Shown: positions 1 through 11,586, numbered from the stretch's first letter. The stretch is DNA of 64,000 nt from Rahnella aquatilis CIP 78.65 = ATCC 33071 (GCF_000241955.1 NC_016818.1:744001-808000), one strand, 5' to 3'. The notes: generated by a model from the sequence alone, not told the origin. Numbers and translations are program-made.

Positions 1-252
1 ATCGGACTGGTGGAACTGGCCTTTGACGAACCTCTGGTGCTGGATAACTACCAGAGCAACGCGGTGACCGGCGGCATAATCTTTATCGATCGCCTGACCA
101 ACGTCACTGTCGGTGCCGGTCTGGTGCGTGAGGCCATTGAGCAGGTCTATCAGGAATCGGATAAATACAGCGCATTTGAGCTGGAACTGAACAGCCTGGT
201 TCGCCGTCACTTCCCGCACTGGGGTGCACGCGATTTACTGGGTGGTAAATAA
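1..252 (+). CDS. cysN: CysN, sulfate adenylyltransferase subunit 1, C-terminal fragment
   Basis: Only the last 83 codons are in the window; the gene begins before base 1. CysN is the regulatory GTPase subunit of ATP sulfurylase, which with CysD activates sulfate to adenosine phosphosulfate. The fragment is the C-terminal beta-barrel part, so no nucleotide-binding motif is present here. It is followed two bases later by cysC in the same direction, the usual cysDNC order, and this context supports the name. The reading frame is open from the first base to TAA at 250-252. Confidence 0.93.
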   Translation: MGLVELAFDEPLVLDNYQSNAVTGGIIFIDRLTNVTVGAGLVREAIEQVYQESDKYSAFELELNSLVRRHFPHWGARDLLGGK

Positions 253-253
253 G

Positions 254-877
254 ATGGCGTCACCGGACGGCTCCTTACTTAAAGATGACAATGTTGTCTG
301 GCATCCGCACGCGGTGACGCGTGCGGATCGCGAAAAGCAACATGGTCATCGCGGTGCGGTGCTATGGTTCACCGGGCTTTCGGGCTCGGGGAAATCCACC
401 GTGGCCGGTGCACTGGAGCAGGCACTGCATGCTCAGGGCGTCAGCACGTATCTGCTGGATGGCGACAATGTCCGCCACGGACTGTGCCGTGATCTGGGAT
501 TCACCGACGATGACCGGCGTGAAAACATCCGTCGTGTGGGTGAAGTGGCAAAACTGATGGTGGATGCCGGGCAGGTTGTGCTGACGGCGTTCATTTCACC
601 TCACCGCGCCGAGCGTGAAATGGTGCGTGATTTGCTGGGAGACGGTCAGTTTATTGAAGTGTTCGTCGATACGCCGCTGGCGATCTGCGAGGCGCGGGAT
701 CCGAAAGGTTTATATAAAAAAGCCCGTGCCGGTGAACTGAAAAACTTTACCGGTATTGATTCAGAATATCAGCCGCCGGAAACCCCGGATGTGCATCTTG
801 ATGGTGAACAATTGGTAACACAATTGGTGCCTCAATTATTAGAAGTGATGCGCCAGCGCGCTATTATCAATCCCTGA
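254..877 (+). CDS. cysC: CysC, adenylyl-sulfate kinase
   Basis: Phosphorylates adenosine phosphosulfate to PAPS, the second step of sulfate activation in the cytoplasm. The 207-residue product has a Walker A motif GLSGSGKST at about residues 41-49, an [10 protein letters not shown] motif near 67-76 and the conserved [14 protein letters not shown] segment near 160-175. The length is close to the E. coli enzyme (201). ATG at 254 was chosen because it lies just after the cysN stop; an upstream start at 224 would add ten residues overlapping cysN. It is probably co-transcribed with cysN. Confidence 0.97.
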   Translation: MASPDGSLLKDDNVVWHPHAVTRADREKQHGHRGAVLWFTGLSGSGKSTVAGALEQALHAQGVSTYLLDGDNVRHGLCRDLGFTDDDRRENIRRVGEVAKLMVDAGQVVLTAFISPHRAEREMVRDLLGDGQFIEVFVDTPLAICEARDPKGLYKKARAGELKNFTGIDSEYQPPETPDVHLDGEQLVTQLVPQLLEVMRQRAIINP

Positions 878-936
878 ATGTTGCCGGCCAAACGCCACAG
901 AGTGTGCCGGTTTACACTGAAATACAGGGATCATCT

Positions 937-1317
937 ATGCAGGCGTTACTTAGCAGACTTGTCAGCCGGATCCGCGTGGATCGTACCGGGGAAATCAGCC
1001 CCCGGATCCGCGTGCCGATACCGGCAACAGACAGCGCAGATACTGAGGAACCGTCCTACTCCATTCAGGGTGGGTTTATCGGTTTTGTCTTCTACTGGCT
1101 GGCGTTTGCGATCCCTTTCCTGATCTACGGTTCCAATACTCTTTTTTTCCTGCTTTACACCTGGCCGTTTTTTCTGGCACTGATGCCCGTTTCCGTGCTG
1201 ATAGGCATTGCATTCAGCATGTTCTTTGGCGGTGGCTGGTTCAAAAGCTCGGCGGTCAGCGGCATCTGTGTCGTTAGCATGTTCTGGGCAGTCTTCTCTT
1301 TCTTGTCTGGCTGGTGA
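937..1317 (+). CDS. ygbE: YgbE-like inner-membrane protein (DUF3561)
   Basis: A 126-residue protein with a polar N-terminus of about 45 residues and then roughly three hydrophobic segments (about 47-65, 70-95 and 105-124), so it is likely an inner-membrane protein. Position directly after cysC and before ftsB matches E. coli ygbE, whose function is not established. ATG at 937 is preceded by an AGGGA ribosome-binding sequence; an in-frame GTG at 904 lacks one. The protein is somewhat longer than E. coli YgbE (about 107), mostly at the N-terminus. The name rests on position and topology. Confidence 0.8.
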   Translation: MQALLSRLVSRIRVDRTGEISPRIRVPIPATDSADTEEPSYSIQGGFIGFVFYWLAFAIPFLIYGSNTLFFLLYTWPFFLALMPVSVLIGIAFSMFFGGGWFKSSAVSGICVVSMFWAVFSFLSGW

Positions 1318-1484
1318 TTTTTTCTGGCGCTTTTCCCTGCAAATTCCCTTCACGATGTAACCCATTGTGTCATTCTCACCCATAATTGCGTGCGTAAGTC
1401 TGATTCTCACTGGCATTTACCCTGCCACAGTGGAGTCAGAGGGAAAGTTGTGGGATGATTGTCCGGCTTTTTTAGGGGGCGGGG

Positions 1485-1805
1485 ATGGGCAAACTAACAC
1501 TGCTATTACTGATTTTACTTGGCTGGCTACAGTATTCGCTGTGGCTGGGTAAGAATGGTATTCACGATTATGTACGTGTAAATGATGACGTTCAGGTGCA
1601 ACAAGTTAATAACGGCAAACTGAAATCACGTAATGATCAACTTTTCGCAGAAATCGACGATTTAAACGGCGGTCAGGAAGCGATAGAAGAACGCGCACGC
1701 AACGAACTGGGCATGATTAAACCCGGCGAGACTTTCTATCGTCTGGTGCCTGACAATAAACGTGCGCCGGGCAGCACCGTTTCGCAAAACAACCTGAATC
1801 AATAG
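1485..1805 (+). CDS. ftsB: FtsB, divisome protein
   Basis: A bitopic septal-ring protein that forms the FtsQ-FtsB-FtsL complex and helps activate septal peptidoglycan synthesis. The 106-residue product has a very short cytoplasmic start, one membrane segment (about residues 4-21) and then a charged heptad-rich stretch (about 30-70) that fits the periplasmic coiled coil. It contains the conserved [14 protein letters not shown] motif near residues 68-81. It lies two bases before ispD, as in E. coli, and probably shares its transcript. Confidence 0.95.
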   Translation: MGKLTLLLLILLGWLQYSLWLGKNGIHDYVRVNDDVQVQQVNNGKLKSRNDQLFAEIDDLNGGQEAIEERARNELGMIKPGETFYRLVPDNKRAPGSTVSQNNLNQ

Positions 1806-1807
1806 CC

Positions 1808-2527
1808 ATGAGCCATACCGCAGTTTCCCTTCCAGAGGTCATTGCCGTTTTACCGGCTGCCGGCATTGGCAGCCGTATGCAGGCAGAATGCCCCAAGCAA
1901 TACCTTTCTGTCGGCGGTAAAACGCTGATAGAACATTCAATTCGTGCTTTGCTGCAAAGCGGCAGAGTCACCCAGGTTATCGTGGCGTTAAGCCCGCACG
2001 ACACTCAATTCGCACAACTTCCCATTGCCAGCGATCCGCGTATTCGCGTAGTGGCGGGCGGTGCTGAACGGGCTGAGTCGGTAATGGCCGGGCTGGACGT
2101 TGCCGGAGACAGCGGTTGGGTGCTGGTGCATGACGCCGCGCGCCCGTGCCTGCACCCTGACGATCTCAATAATCTGCTGGCGATTTCTGCCACCAGCAAC
2201 GTCGGCGGGATCCTCGCCGCGCCGGTGCGTGACACCATGAAGCGTGGCGAACCCGGCTTAGCGGCCATTGCGCATACGGTCGAACGTCAGGATCTCTGGC
2301 ATGCGCTGACGCCGCAGTTTTTTCCGCTCGAATTACTGAAAACCTGCCTGCGCCGTGCACTTGATGAAGGTGCGACGGTCACAGATGAAGCCTCAGCAAT
2401 GGAATATTGCGGTTTTCATCCTATGCTGATCCCGGCACGGGCCGATAATATTAAAGTCACCCGACCAGAAGATCTGGCGTTGGCAGAATTCTATTTAACC
2501 CGCTTATCCCAGGAGGAGAACGCCTAA
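1808..2527 (+). CDS. ispD: IspD, 2-C-methyl-D-erythritol 4-phosphate cytidylyltransferase
   Basis: Transfers CMP to methylerythritol phosphate in the non-mevalonate isoprenoid pathway. The 239-residue protein shows the N-terminal nucleotide-binding loop [10 protein letters not shown] (about residues 15-24) followed by CPKQYL, and the VHDAARPCL motif near 106-114. Length fits the family (about 236). The stop overlaps the ispF start by one base (TAATG at 2525-2529), implying translational coupling. Confidence 0.97.
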   Translation: MSHTAVSLPEVIAVLPAAGIGSRMQAECPKQYLSVGGKTLIEHSIRALLQSGRVTQVIVALSPHDTQFAQLPIASDPRIRVVAGGAERAESVMAGLDVAGDSGWVLVHDAARPCLHPDDLNNLLAISATSNVGGILAAPVRDTMKRGEPGLAAIAHTVERQDLWHALTPQFFPLELLKTCLRRALDEGATVTDEASAMEYCGFHPMLIPARADNIKVTRPEDLALAEFYLTRLSQEENA

Positions 2528-3000
2528 TGCGTATCGGTCACGGTTTTGATGTACATAAGTTTGGCGGCGAAGGCCCGCTGGTGATCGGTGGGGTGCGTAT
2601 CCCTTATCCGCAGGGTTTACTGGCGCATTCAGATGGCGATGTTGCCCTGCACGCGGCCACTGACGCGCTGCTCGGCGCGGCTGCGCTGGGTGATATCGGC
2701 AAGCTTTTCCCGGACACTGATCCGGCATTCAAAGGTGCTGACAGCCGCGAACTGCTGCGCGAGGCTTATCGCCGCATCCGTGCAAAAGGCTACAAGCTGG
2801 GCAATCTGGATATCACCATCATCGCGCAGGCACCGAAAATGGCACCGCACATCCCGCAGATGCGCGTGTTTCTGGCAGAAGATCTGCAATGCCATATGGA
2901 TGACGTCAACGTGAAAGCCACGACCACCGAACAGCTGGGCTTTACCGGCCGTGGCGAAGGCATTGCCTGCGAAGCCGTTGCCCTGCTGATTAAGGAATGA
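2527..3000 (+). CDS. ispF: IspF, 2-C-methyl-D-erythritol 2,4-cyclodiphosphate synthase
   Basis: Closes the cyclodiphosphate ring two steps after IspD in the same pathway. The 157-residue product has the metal ligands in the expected places: Asp8 and His10 in HGFDVH, and His42 in DVALH. The conserved [20 protein letters not shown] segment is present near residues 128-147. It overlaps ispD by one base and is followed closely by truD. Confidence 0.98.
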   Translation: MRIGHGFDVHKFGGEGPLVIGGVRIPYPQGLLAHSDGDVALHAATDALLGAAALGDIGKLFPDTDPAFKGADSRELLREAYRRIRAKGYKLGNLDITIIAQAPKMAPHIPQMRVFLAEDLQCHMDDVNVKATTTEQLGFTGRGEGIACEAVALLIKE

Positions 3001-3019
3001 TGTTGTGGAAGATTACCGC

Positions 3020-4069
3020 ATGATAGATATGTCCCGACTCACCTGGTTACTGGGCAAACCTGTCGCCACCGGCCAGCTGAAAGCCAATCCGGAAGACTTT
3101 ATCGTCGAAGAGGATCTGGGTTTTGAGCCGGACGGCGAAGGTGAACATCTGTTGGTGCGGATCCGCAAAAATGGCTGTAACACGCAGTTTGTCGCGGAGC
3201 AACTGGCGCGGTTTGCCAAAGTGCATCCGCGCGATGTCAGTTATGCCGGTCTCAAAGACCGCCATGCAGTTACCGAACAATGGTTTTGCCTGCATCTGCC
3301 GGGCAAGACGGATCCCGATTTAAGCCAGTTTGATCTCGAAGGCTGCGAAGTTGTCCGCGCTTCACGCCATCGCAAAAAGATGCGAATCGGCACGCTGAAA
3401 GGCAACGCGTTTACGCTGGTGCTGCGTCAGTTAAGCGACATTGCTGATGTCGAGGCGCGTCTGGAAAAAATCGCCCGACAGGGCGTGCCGAACTATTTCG
3501 GTACCCAGCGTTTTGGCCGTGGTGGCAATAATCTGGTGCAGGCGAAACGCTGGGCGACCAACGAAGCCCGTCCGAAAGAACGCGCGAAGCGCAGCTTCTA
3601 TCTTTCCGCCAGCCGCAGTGCGATGTTCAATATCGTCGCCAGCCAGCGGCTGGCAGAGGGGGCCGTGCGTCAGCCAATGCTCGGGGATGCCCTGCAACTC
3701 AGTGGTCGTGGCAGCTGGTTTGTCGCGAAAGGGGAAGAGTTCGAATCGCTGCTACCGCGCGTTGAAAGCGGTGAGTTGCTGGTAACGGCACCGTTACCGG
3801 GGGATGGCCCGCTGGGCACACTCGAAGACGCCGAAGCGTATGAACAAGCCTGTCTGCATGGTCAGGGCGATTTACTGTCGCTGCTTAAACGTGAGAGGGT
3901 TGAACCGGCACGTCGTGCCATCATGCTGCAACCGTTGCAGATGCAATGGCAGCGCTGGGATGATGTCACGCTGGAACTCAAATTCTGGTTACCGGCCGGC
4001 AGTTATGCCACCAGCGTGGTGCGTGAACTGATGAATCTGGATGAAAGTGATGCGGATATTACTGAGTAA
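3020..4069 (+). CDS. truD: TruD, tRNA pseudouridine(13) synthase
   Basis: Makes pseudouridine 13 in tRNA-Glu. The catalytic aspartate is Asp80 in [10 protein letters not shown], the same position as in the E. coli enzyme, and the length (349 residues) is also the same. ATG at 3020 gives MIDMSRLTW, which aligns with the usual N-terminus; a GTG at 3005 would add five residues. The C-terminal coding end overlaps the start of surE by about 20 bases, typical of the tightly packed truD-surE-pcm unit. Confidence 0.97.
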   Translation: MIDMSRLTWLLGKPVATGQLKANPEDFIVEEDLGFEPDGEGEHLLVRIRKNGCNTQFVAEQLARFAKVHPRDVSYAGLKDRHAVTEQWFCLHLPGKTDPDLSQFDLEGCEVVRASRHRKKMRIGTLKGNAFTLVLRQLSDIADVEARLEKIARQGVPNYFGTQRFGRGGNNLVQAKRWATNEARPKERAKRSFYLSASRSAMFNIVASQRLAEGAVRQPMLGDALQLSGRGSWFVAKGEEFESLLPRVESGELLVTAPLPGDGPLGTLEDAEAYEQACLHGQGDLLSLLKRERVEPARRAIMLQPLQMQWQRWDDVTLELKFWLPAGSYATSVVRELMNLDESDADITE

Positions 4070-4814
4070 CGACGACGGCGTACTGGCTCCGGGCATACAG
4101 GCGCTGGCGTCAGCGCTGCGTGAGTTTGCTGACGTGAAGCTGGTAGCCCCTGATCGTAACCGCAGCGGCGCATCGAATGCGCTGACGCTGGATGGCCCGC
4201 TGCGTATTCAGTCTTACCCTAACGGTGATACCGCCGTAATTAACGGTACGCCGACCGATTGCGTGTATCTTGGCGTGAATACGCTGATGCGTCCGAAGCC
4301 GGATATTGTAGTCTCTGGCATCAATGCGGGACCGAACCTGGGCGACGACGTCATCTATTCCGGCACGGTCGCCGCCGCGATGGAAGGTCGGCATCTGGGC
4401 TTTCCTGCGCTGGCGGTCTCGCTGGACGGGTATCAGCATTACGACACGGCGGCAATCATCACCTGCCGGATCCTCAGGGCGCTGGCGCGTGAGCCGTTAC
4501 GTACTGGGAAAATTTTGAATGTTAACGTCCCGGATCTGCCACTTTCGCGGATTTTAGGTATCAAGGTGACGCGTTGCGGTAGCCGTCATCCGGCCGAGCA
4601 GGTATTTTGTCAGCAGGACCCGCGTGGTCAGGACTTGTACTGGATTGGCCCGCCGGGGGATAAATTTGATGTCGCACCTGACACTGATTTTGCTGCTGTA
4701 GCGCAAGGTTATGTTTCAGTAACGCCACTTCAGGTGGATTTAACCGCCTATGCGGCTCAGGATGTCGTGGTCTCATGGTTGGAAAAGGCCGGGGTGAGCG
4801 CGAATGGTGAATAA
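4050..4814 (+). CDS. surE: SurE, 5'/3'-nucleotidase
   Basis: Metal-dependent nucleotidase with exopolyphosphatase activity, linked to stationary-phase survival. The product starts [10 protein letters not shown] with metal ligands Asp8 and Asp9, followed by Ser39 in RSGASN and the [12 protein letters not shown] segment near 88-99. The 254-residue length matches the family. ATG at 4050 was chosen over an in-frame ATG at 4041 because it gives the canonical N-terminus. The gene overlaps truD upstream and pcm downstream. Confidence 0.97.
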   Translation: MRILLSNDDGVLAPGIQALASALREFADVKLVAPDRNRSGASNALTLDGPLRIQSYPNGDTAVINGTPTDCVYLGVNTLMRPKPDIVVSGINAGPNLGDDVIYSGTVAAAMEGRHLGFPALAVSLDGYQHYDTAAIITCRILRALAREPLRTGKILNVNVPDLPLSRILGIKVTRCGSRHPAEQVFCQQDPRGQDLYWIGPPGDKFDVAPDTDFAAVAQGYVSVTPLQVDLTAYAAQDVVVSWLEKAGVSANGE

Positions 4815-5430
4815 ACCGATGTACAACCTGCTGGAGCAACTACGCCAGCAGGGCATTCATGATGAAAAACTGTTGCATGCCATCGAAGCTGTGCCGCGCG
4901 AGCGTTTCGTGGATGAGGCATTTCAGCATAAAGCCTACGAAAACACTGCATTACCTATTGGCTCAGGCCAGACCATTTCTCAGCCTTATACCGTGGCGAG
5001 AATGACTGAATTACTGCGCCTTGAGCCTTCTTCCCGGGTGCTGGAAATTGGCACCGGTTCAGGCTATCAGACTGCCATTCTGGCCCATCTGGTTGAACAC
5101 GTTTTCTCGGTTGAGCGCATCAAAGGGTTGCAGTGGCAGGCAAAAAGACGCCTCAAGCAGCTCGATTTGCATAATGTCTCCACCCGTCATGGTGACGGCT
5201 GGCAGGGCTGGCCTTCGCGCGGCCCGTTTGATGCCATTATTGTCACCGCTGCACCTCCAGAAATACCTCAAGATTTGCTGCAACAACTCGATGATGGCGG
5301 CGTATTAATTCTGCCCGTGGGTGAAGAAAATCAGACATTGCAGCGGGTCACACGGCGTGGTGATGAGTTTATCGCAGAGACGATCGAAGCTGTACGCTTT
5401 GTCCCGCTGGTGAAAGGCGAACTCGCCTGA
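4804..5430 (+). CDS. pcm: Pcm, protein-L-isoaspartate O-methyltransferase
   Basis: Methylates isoaspartyl residues with S-adenosylmethionine, starting repair of aged proteins. The 208-residue protein carries the AdoMet-binding motif [13 protein letters not shown] near residues 79-91, the substrate-side segment [13 protein letters not shown] near 54-66 and the conserved end [11 protein letters not shown]. Length equals that of E. coli Pcm. It overlaps surE by 11 bases. Confidence 0.97.
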   Translation: MVNKPMYNLLEQLRQQGIHDEKLLHAIEAVPRERFVDEAFQHKAYENTALPIGSGQTISQPYTVARMTELLRLEPSSRVLEIGTGSGYQTAILAHLVEHVFSVERIKGLQWQAKRRLKQLDLHNVSTRHGDGWQGWPSRGPFDAIIVTAAPPEIPQDLLQQLDDGGVLILPVGEENQTLQRVTRRGDEFIAETIEAVRFVPLVKGELA

Positions 5431-5672
5431 AACCAGTGAACCGCCGGTAGCGTCAGGACTAAACCCTTAAAATTTAAATACAACTGTTATATGGTGCTGT
5501 ACTGGCGATGTTGATAGCATCCACTACAGTTTTTTATGGCACAGCGGCATTTGGGCAAAGACCTGAATGAGCATGTTGCCTGCCCGCACCGTGTCCGATG
5601 ACACGAAAAGCGCCAGCTGGCGCGGTGTGCGCGGTTAAAGAGATATTCTGAGATTGCCGTAACGGGGGAAAT

Positions 5673-6692
5673 ATGAGCACGGGAAGCCCAATAAAAACAC
5701 TAAGCCGCATTGCAATGTGTACTTTTATCAGTGCCTGGATGGCGGGATGTACGAACAACTCAACGACATCCGCACCCATCAGCAGCGTCAATGGCGGCGG
5801 TGGCAGTGGCAACAGCAGTCAGAATACTCCGAATTCCGCTTCGCCAATGGCACCTGCTGTCGGGCCTGGCGGACACATTGTGTACAACCGCAGCTATAAC
5901 TCAATCCCTAAGGGAAGTTATAGCGGCAGCACCTATCAGGTGAAGCGTGGCGACACGCTGTTCTATATTGCCTGGATCACCGGTAATGACTTCCGCGACC
6001 TGGCCGCGCGCAACAATATTCCCGCGCCATACAGCCTTGAAGTTGGCCAGACAATCCAGATAAATAACGTCTCTTCCGCAGCCAGTACCGGGGGTGCGAT
6101 AGCGGTCACAGATGCCACAAATGGCGGGGTTCCGAAAGCGCCAACCGGGGGAATGCTCACAGGTTCTGTGGTTGCATCTCAACCAACTACCACGTATTCT
6201 GATTCTTCTGGTAAACAGAATGTAGGCAAGATGTTGCCTTCATCAGGTGCAGTTACCACCACAACACCTGTTGCTGTAGCCAGCACTCCCGTCGCCACCT
6301 CAGCAAATAATGGCGGTCCGGTTTCCTCCTGGAAATGGCCGACTGACGGGAAAATTATCGATAATTTCTCTGCTTCTGAAGGGGGAAATAAGGGGATCGA
6401 TATCGCTGGTTCGCGTGGACAGTCTGTCGTAGCAACCGCCTCCGGGCGCGTGGTCTACGCCGGTAATGCTCTTCGCGGTTACGGTAATCTGATCATCATT
6501 AAACACAATGATGATTACCTGAGCGCCTATGCACATAACGATACAATGCTGGTCCGGGAACAACAAGAAGTGCAGGCGGGACAAAAAATAGCGACGATGG
6601 GTAGCACCGGAACCAGTTCAGTAAGATTGCATTTTGAAATTCGTTACAAGGGGAAATCCGTAAACCCGCTGCGTTATCTTCCGCAGCGATAA
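5673..6692 (+). CDS. nlpD: NlpD, LysM/LytM lipoprotein activator of AmiC
   Basis: Outer-membrane lipoprotein that activates the amidase AmiC at the septum. A signal peptide ends in the lipobox MAGC with the lipidated Cys at residue 26. Residues 30-65 are a low-complexity Gly/Ser/Asn linker, a LysM domain covers about 87-131, and an M23-like (LytM) domain covers about 218-335. The M23 metal site is incomplete: the usual first His is replaced in NKGID, and the HxH is reduced to RLHFE. That fits NlpD being an activator, not an enzyme. The intergenic stretch 5431-5672 holds no other gene. In relatives the main rpoS promoter lies inside nlpD; I could not place it here. Confidence 0.95.
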   Translation: MSTGSPIKTLSRIAMCTFISAWMAGCTNNSTTSAPISSVNGGGGSGNSSQNTPNSASPMAPAVGPGGHIVYNRSYNSIPKGSYSGSTYQVKRGDTLFYIAWITGNDFRDLAARNNIPAPYSLEVGQTIQINNVSSAASTGGAIAVTDATNGGVPKAPTGGMLTGSVVASQPTTTYSDSSGKQNVGKMLPSSGAVTTTTPVAVASTPVATSANNGGPVSSWKWPTDGKIIDNFSASEGGNKGIDIAGSRGQSVVATASGRVVYAGNALRGYGNLIIIKHNDDYLSAYAHNDTMLVREQQEVQAGQKIATMGSTGTSSVRLHFEIRYKGKSVNPLRYLPQR

Positions 6693-6743
6693 ATCGGGGC
6701 AGAGCATCGATTCTGCCCTCGGGACCACGGGTAGGAGCAGCTT

Positions 6744-7730
6744 ATGAGTCAGAATACGCTGAAAGTTAACGAGTTACATGATGATGTAGATTTCGATGAG
6801 AACAGCGCTGAAGCCTTTGACGAGAAAGCTATAGTCGAAGAGACTGCCGACAATGATGCTGAAGAAGAATTATTGTCGCAGACTGTAAGCCAACGAGTGC
6901 TGGACGCAACTCAACTGTACCTCGGTGAAATCGGTTATTCCCCTCTGCTTACCGCAGAAGAGGAAGTTTATTTCGCACGACGCGCGCTGCGGGGAGATGT
7001 GCCTTCCCGCCGGCGTATGATTGAAAGTAATCTGCGTTTGGTGGTTAAAATTGCCCGCCGCTACAGTAACCGCGGTCTGGCACTGCTGGATTTGATCGAG
7101 GAAGGTAACCTGGGTCTGATCCGTGCGGTTGAAAAATTCGACCCTGAGCGCGGTTTCCGTTTCTCTACCTATGCAACATGGTGGATCCGCCAGACGATTG
7201 AACGGGCGATCATGAATCAAACCCGTACTATCCGTTTGCCAATCCATATCGTTAAAGAACTGAACGTTTACCTGCGTACCGCACGTGAACTTGCACATAA
7301 GCTGGACCATGAACCGAGTGCTGAAGAGATTGCTGAGCAGCTCGACAAACCGGTACATGACGTCAGCCGTATGTTGCGCCTGAATGAACGCATTACCTCT
7401 GTGGATACGCCGTTGGGCGGTGATTCAGAGAAAGCGTTGTTAGATATTCTGGCGGATGAAAAAGACAACGGCCCGGAAGACACCACGCAAGACGACGATA
7501 TGAAACAAAGTATCGTGAAGTGGTTATTCGAGTTGAATGCAAAACAGCGTGAAGTACTGGCGCGTCGTTTTGGCCTGTTAGGCTATGAAGCGGCAACGCT
7601 GGAAGATGTGGGCCGCGAAATTGGTCTGACACGCGAACGTGTCCGTCAGATTCAGGTAGAAGGTTTGCGTCGCTTGCGTGAAATCCTGCAGGGACAAGGA
7701 CTGAGCATTGAAGCACTTTTCCGTGAATAA
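6744..7730 (+). CDS. rpoS: RpoS, stationary-phase sigma factor
   Basis: Sigma-S, master regulator of the general stress response. The 328-residue protein has sigma region 2 ([18 protein letters not shown] about 117-134, then [16 protein letters not shown]) and region 4.2 ([20 protein letters not shown] about 287-306). Length fits the family (330 in E. coli). A GGAGCAG ribosome-binding sequence precedes ATG 6744. It follows nlpD by 51 bases and is closed by a strong hairpin terminator. Confidence 0.98.
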   Translation: MSQNTLKVNELHDDVDFDENSAEAFDEKAIVEETADNDAEEELLSQTVSQRVLDATQLYLGEIGYSPLLTAEEEVYFARRALRGDVPSRRRMIESNLRLVVKIARRYSNRGLALLDLIEEGNLGLIRAVEKFDPERGFRFSTYATWWIRQTIERAIMNQTRTIRLPIHIVKELNVYLRTARELAHKLDHEPSAEEIAEQLDKPVHDVSRMLRLNERITSVDTPLGGDSEKALLDILADEKDNGPEDTTQDDDMKQSIVKWLFELNAKQREVLARRFGLLGYEAATLEDVGREIGLTRERVRQIQVEGLRRLREILQGQGLSIEALFRE

Positions 7731-7773
7731 ATAATTCACAGGCAATTGCCACAATATGCAGCATCCAATAAAA

Positions 7774-7801
7774 ACGGTGGGTTAATCCCCACCGTTTTTT
7801 T
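7774..7801. terminator. Bidirectional terminator between rpoS and mutS
   Basis: A perfect 8-bp stem ACGGTGGG / CCCACCGT (7774-7781 and 7788-7795) with a six-base loop is followed by a T run on the plus strand and preceded by an A run, so it can end both rpoS and the convergent mutS transcript. Confidence 0.9.
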
Positions 7802-7828
7802 ATGCGTCCGGTTCAGTTCAGCGAACGT

Positions 7829-10384
7829 CTACACCATATCTTTCAGACGATAGATCCATTCCAGCGCCTGACGTGGCGACAACGAATCTGCATCCAGTGA
7901 TTCCAGTGCTTCAACGGCGGGAGACACTTCTTCGGTCAGTAAAGCCAGTTGCGGACCGTCGACTTTGCTGGCGGCAGCGTTGTTCGACAAGGTTTCCAGC
8001 TCTTTCAGTTTCTGACGTGCGCGCTTAATCACATCACGCGGGACACCAGCCAGCGCGGCAACAGCCAGACCATAACTCTTGCTGGCGGCGCCATCCTGTA
8101 CGCTGTGCATAAACGCAATAGTGTCGCCGTGTTCGATAGCATCCAGATGCACGTTGACGGTGCCTTCCATTTTTTCCGGCAGGGTGGTCAGTTCGAAATA
8201 ATGGGTGGCAAACAACGTCATGGCCTTAATACGGCTGGCGAGATTTTCCGCACATGCCCACGCCAGCGACAGACCATCGTATGTTGACGTCCCCCGCCCG
8301 ATTTCATCCATCAGCACCAGACTGTTCTCGGTGGCGTTATGCAGGATATTGGCGGTCTCGGTCATTTCCACCATGAAGGTAGAACGCCCTGAAGCCAGAT
8401 CGTCCGCCGCACCGACGCGGGTGAAGATACGATCGACCGGGCCGATGACGGCGGCTTCTGCCGGTACATAGCTGCCGATATGCGCCATCAGGACGATCAG
8501 CGCCGCCTGACGCATATAGGTACTTTTACCGCCCATGTTCGGACCGGTGATGATCAGCATGCGTCGCGCCGGAGACATATTCAGCGGGTTGGAAATAAAC
8601 GGTTCGCTCAGCACCTGCTCAACCACCGGATGGCGGCCACCGGTGATATTAATGCCCGGTTTTTCACTCATGGTCGGACAGGCGTAATTCAGTGTATACG
8701 CACGTTCCGCCAGATTGCTCAGCACATCCAGCTCGGCCAGTGCACTGGCGCTTTGCTGTAATGCAGAAAGGTGCGGCATCAGCAAATCGAACAACTCTTC
8801 GTATAACGCTTTTTCCAGAGACAAGGCTTTACCTTTTGAAGTCAGCACCTTGTCTTCGTACTCTTTCAGCTCAGGAATGATGTAGCGCTCAGCATTTTTG
8901 AGCGTCTGGCGACGGACATAGTGGATCGGCACCAGATGACTCTGACCACGGCTGACCTGAATGTAATAACCGTGAACGCCGTTAAAGCCGACTTTCAGCG
9001 TATCCAGCCCCAGCTTTTCACGTTCGCGGATTTCTAATCTGTCGAGATAATCCGTCGCGCCATCGGCCAGCGCGCGCCATTCGTCCAGCTCGGCATTGTA
9101 ACCCGGCGCGATTACGCCACCGTCACGCACCAGCACCGGCGGGCTTTCGATCACAGCGCGTTCAAGCAGTTCCACCAGTTCAGTGAATTCGCCGGTTTGT
9201 TCGACCAGTGTTTTCACATGCGCGGCGTCGGTGCCCTGTAAAATTTCACGGATTTCCGGCAATTGCTGCATCGCATGGCGCATACGGGCCAGATCACGTG
9301 GGCGGGCGCTGCGCAGGGCCAGACGCGCCAGAATACGTTCGAGGTCGCCAACCTGACGCAACACCGGCTGCAGATCTGCGGTGATATCCTGCAATGCGCC
9401 GATGGCCTGCTGGCGATGCGTCAGCAGTTTGATGTCGCGGCTCGGCATGTGGATCCAGCGTTTGAGCATGCGGCTGCCCATCGGTGTGACCGCCTGGTCA
9501 AGCACTGCTGCCAGCGTGTTTTCTATGCCGCCCGCCAGATTTTGCGTCAGCTCCAGATTCCGGCGCGTGGCCGCATCCATAATGATGCCGTCCTGCTGAC
9601 GCTCCATGGTGACACCACGGATATGCGGCAGGGCGGTGCGTTGCGTATCTTTAACGTATTGCAGCAGGCAACCCGCTGCACGCAGCGCCTGAGTGGCCTG
9701 CTCGACGCCGAAGCCGCTTAAATCGCGGGTACCAAATTGCAGGTTCAGCTGCTGTTTCGCGGTTTCCAGCTCAAATTCCCACATCGGACGGCGGCGCAGC
9801 CCACGGCGGGAGGCAATCAGCGGCATGGCTTCAAAGCTTTCCGGGTAGAGTAATTCTGCCGGATTGGTACGCTGTAATTCGGCTGCCATGGTTTCCAGAT
9901 CATCAGGCTGTGCGACGCGGAAACGGCCGGAACTGATATCCAGCGTGGCGTAACCAAACCCGCGTCCGTCCTGCCAGATAGCCGCCAGCAGGTTATCATG
10001 ACGCTCGCTCAGCAACGCTTCGTCACTGACGGTGCCCGGTGTGACGATGCGTACGACTTTGCGTTCAACCGGTCCTTTACTCAGTGCCGGGTCGCCAATT
10101 TGTTCAGCAATTGCGACAGACTCACCGAGTTGCACCAGTTTCGCCAGATAGCCTTCTACCGCATGATAAGGCACGCCCGCCATGGGGATCGGCTCACCGG
10201 CAGAAGCACCGCGTTTGGTCAGGGAGATATCCATCAGCTGCGATGCGCGTTTCGCATCGTCATAGAACAGTTCGTAAAAGTCACCCATACGATAGAACAG
10301 CAAAACTTCCGGGTTCTCAGCTTTCAGACGCAAATACTGTTGCATCATCGGGGTGTGGGCATCCAGGTTTACATTATTTGTCAT
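7829..10384 (-). CDS. mutS: MutS, DNA mismatch recognition ATPase
   Basis: Recognises mismatches and recruits MutL and MutH. The 851-residue protein has the mismatch-binding Phe36-Tyr-Glu38 in GDFYELF, at the same numbering as in E. coli, and the C-terminal ATPase with Walker [10 protein letters not shown] near residue 615, followed by the [15 protein letters not shown]alker B/signature region. It converges on rpoS. In E. coli mutS lies a little further from rpoS, so the direct adjacency is a lineage trait. Confidence 0.98.
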   Translation of the reverse strand: MTNNVNLDAHTPMMQQYLRLKAENPEVLLFYRMGDFYELFYDDAKRASQLMDISLTKRGASAGEPIPMAGVPYHAVEGYLAKLVQLGESVAIAEQIGDPALSKGPVERKVVRIVTPGTVSDEALLSERHDNLLAAIWQDGRGFGYATLDISSGRFRVAQPDDLETMAAELQRTNPAELLYPESFEAMPLIASRRGLRRRPMWEFELETAKQQLNLQFGTRDLSGFGVEQATQALRAAGCLLQYVKDTQRTALPHIRGVTMERQQDGIIMDAATRRNLELTQNLAGGIENTLAAVLDQAVTPMGSRMLKRWIHMPSRDIKLLTHRQQAIGALQDITADLQPVLRQVGDLERILARLALRSARPRDLARMRHAMQQLPEIREILQGTDAAHVKTLVEQTGEFTELVELLERAVIESPPVLVRDGGVIAPGYNAELDEWRALADGATDYLDRLEIREREKLGLDTLKVGFNGVHGYYIQVSRGQSHLVPIHYVRRQTLKNAERYIIPELKEYEDKVLTSKGKALSLEKALYEELFDLLMPHLSALQQSASALAELDVLSNLAERAYTLNYACPTMSEKPGINITGGRHPVVEQVLSEPFISNPLNMSPARRMLIITGPNMGGKSTYMRQAALIVLMAHIGSYVPAEAAVIGPVDRIFTRVGAADDLASGRSTFMVEMTETANILHNATENSLVLMDEIGRGTSTYDGLSLAWACAENLASRIKAMTLFATHYFELTTLPEKMEGTVNVHLDAIEHGDTIAFMHSVQDGAASKSYGLAVAALAGVPRDVIKRARQKLKELETLSNNAAASKVDGPQLALLTEEVSPAVEALESLDADSLSPRQALEWIYRLKDMV

Positions 10385-10914
10385 AGAGTTAATCTTTTTT
10401 AATCCACTTCGACGCGATGGGGTTAAGGATTTTTTTCTGTTGCGTATCTTAGCCCAGCGGGCAAGAAGCTGTCACAACTAAAAATGGATAACATCGCGCA
10501 AATCTTGCATGTAATAGCCGGTATGACGTTACAGGATGGGAGTTAAAATAAAGAAAAAATAGTGTGTTGTTGTGGGAAAAAGAGAGAGGAGAGGGAGAAC
10601 TTTTTTAGAAGGACCAGACAATAACACCATGTTACAAAATGATTCTAATGGTTTGTGGAAAATCATCTTATGAGGAATATTTTCACTGTTCATTTTTTTT
10701 AAAATTTCATCTTAACAAAAGAATATAAAATACAGAGTATTAGGATTTTTTTTATAAAACTTAATACATCATTTAGTGGTTTAACTAATTCATTTGAATG
10801 ATTATACACCCCGAGGAATATCTTATATGGAATGATAGTTTATTGTTTCAGGTGTTATATGTATGTGTTTCTTAAGTTGTTATTTAAAAATCATTTAATT
10901 AGAAGGATCTAATC
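10385..10914. other. AT-rich intergenic region upstream of the fimbrial operon
   Basis: About 530 bases without a supportable gene. It contains the mutS promoter side (10385-10500) and then a strongly AT-rich stretch (about 10600-10910), very different in composition from the flanking core genes. It presumably holds the fimbrial promoter, and an AGAAGGATCT ribosome-binding sequence lies directly before ATG 10915. I looked for inverted repeats that could mark an invertible switch and saw none. Confidence 0.6.
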
Positions 10915-11529
10915 ATGTCAGCAAAACGTAATGTATTGAAAGCGTCGGTAATTGCACTCACTTTGGTTTCTGCTTTTGCAAATGCTGCAGATGACGGCAT
11001 CGTCAGTGATGATGGTGGCGTGACGCTGTTGGGTCATGTTTATACCGGTACTTGTGTTGTCACAACGAATGGCCAGGATTCTAAGGATACCGTTCGCCCT
11101 GAAGTGACTATGCCGAGCATTCTCATTGCTGACGTTAAAGACGCGGCAATTGGTGATTTGCTGGGTGATAACTTTAGTAAATTTAACGTTGAAGTCTCTG
11201 GTTGCGCTGATGATGTTGTTCCAAAAGCGATTGCCTTTAATCAGGGTGTGTTTGGTGTAGATTCTGCGGGTGTTGACAGTTATAAAAATGACTTCATCGG
11301 TCAGGGCTCTACTCCTGTTGCAACAGGTGTTAACGCGGCCATTGTACTGCCATCCGCGCCGACTGCGGCTGTCACTTTTGGTCAGGAATTACCATTAGTT
11401 AAAACCTCAGCTGGCGATACAGACTTCACAGGAAATGTAGAAGTTGGTGCTCAGTTTGTTAAAACCGCTGCCACTATTGGCTCAGGTGCTTTCACCTCTG
11501 TAGCTACGTTTGACATCGTTTACAACTGA
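10915..11529 (+). CDS. Major fimbrial subunit (chaperone-usher pilin)
   Basis: A 204-residue secreted pilin. The signal peptide runs to about ANA at residue 24. The mature part has the pilin disulfide pair (GTCVV near residue 47 and SGCAD near 97) and ends in the donor-strand-type beta motif FDIVYN with a penultimate Tyr. First place in the operon, ahead of chaperone and usher, and the terminator-like hairpin directly behind it suggest it is the abundant shaft subunit. The fimbrial family cannot be named from sequence reading alone. Confidence 0.88.
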   Translation: MSAKRNVLKASVIALTLVSAFANAADDGIVSDDGGVTLLGHVYTGTCVVTTNGQDSKDTVRPEVTMPSILIADVKDAAIGDLLGDNFSKFNVEVSGCADDVVPKAIAFNQGVFGVDSAGVDSYKNDFIGQGSTPVATGVNAAIVLPSAPTAAVTFGQELPLVKTSAGDTDFTGNVEVGAQFVKTAATIGSGAFTSVATFDIVYN

Positions 11530-11538
11530 GTTTGAATT

Positions 11539-11572
11539 GGTCATTGTCTTCATCAGGCAATGACCTCTTTTT
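11539..11572 (+). terminator. Hairpin behind the major pilin, probable partial terminator
   Basis: An 8-bp perfect stem GGTCATTG / CAATGACC (11539-11546, 11558-11565) is followed by TCTTTTT. Placed between the pilin and the chaperone, it would end most transcripts and leave less mRNA for the assembly genes, an arrangement common in fimbrial operons. Confidence 0.75.
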
Positions 11573-11586
11573 AACGAGTTATTCAA

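Noticed and set aside
946..1416. Long open frame on the minus strand opposite ygbE
   Set aside because: It mirrors the ygbE coding sequence, has no family features and no ribosome-binding sequence.
10385..10914. Invertible promoter switch before the major pilin
   Set aside because: I found no pair of inverted repeats of useful length and no recombinase gene nearby.
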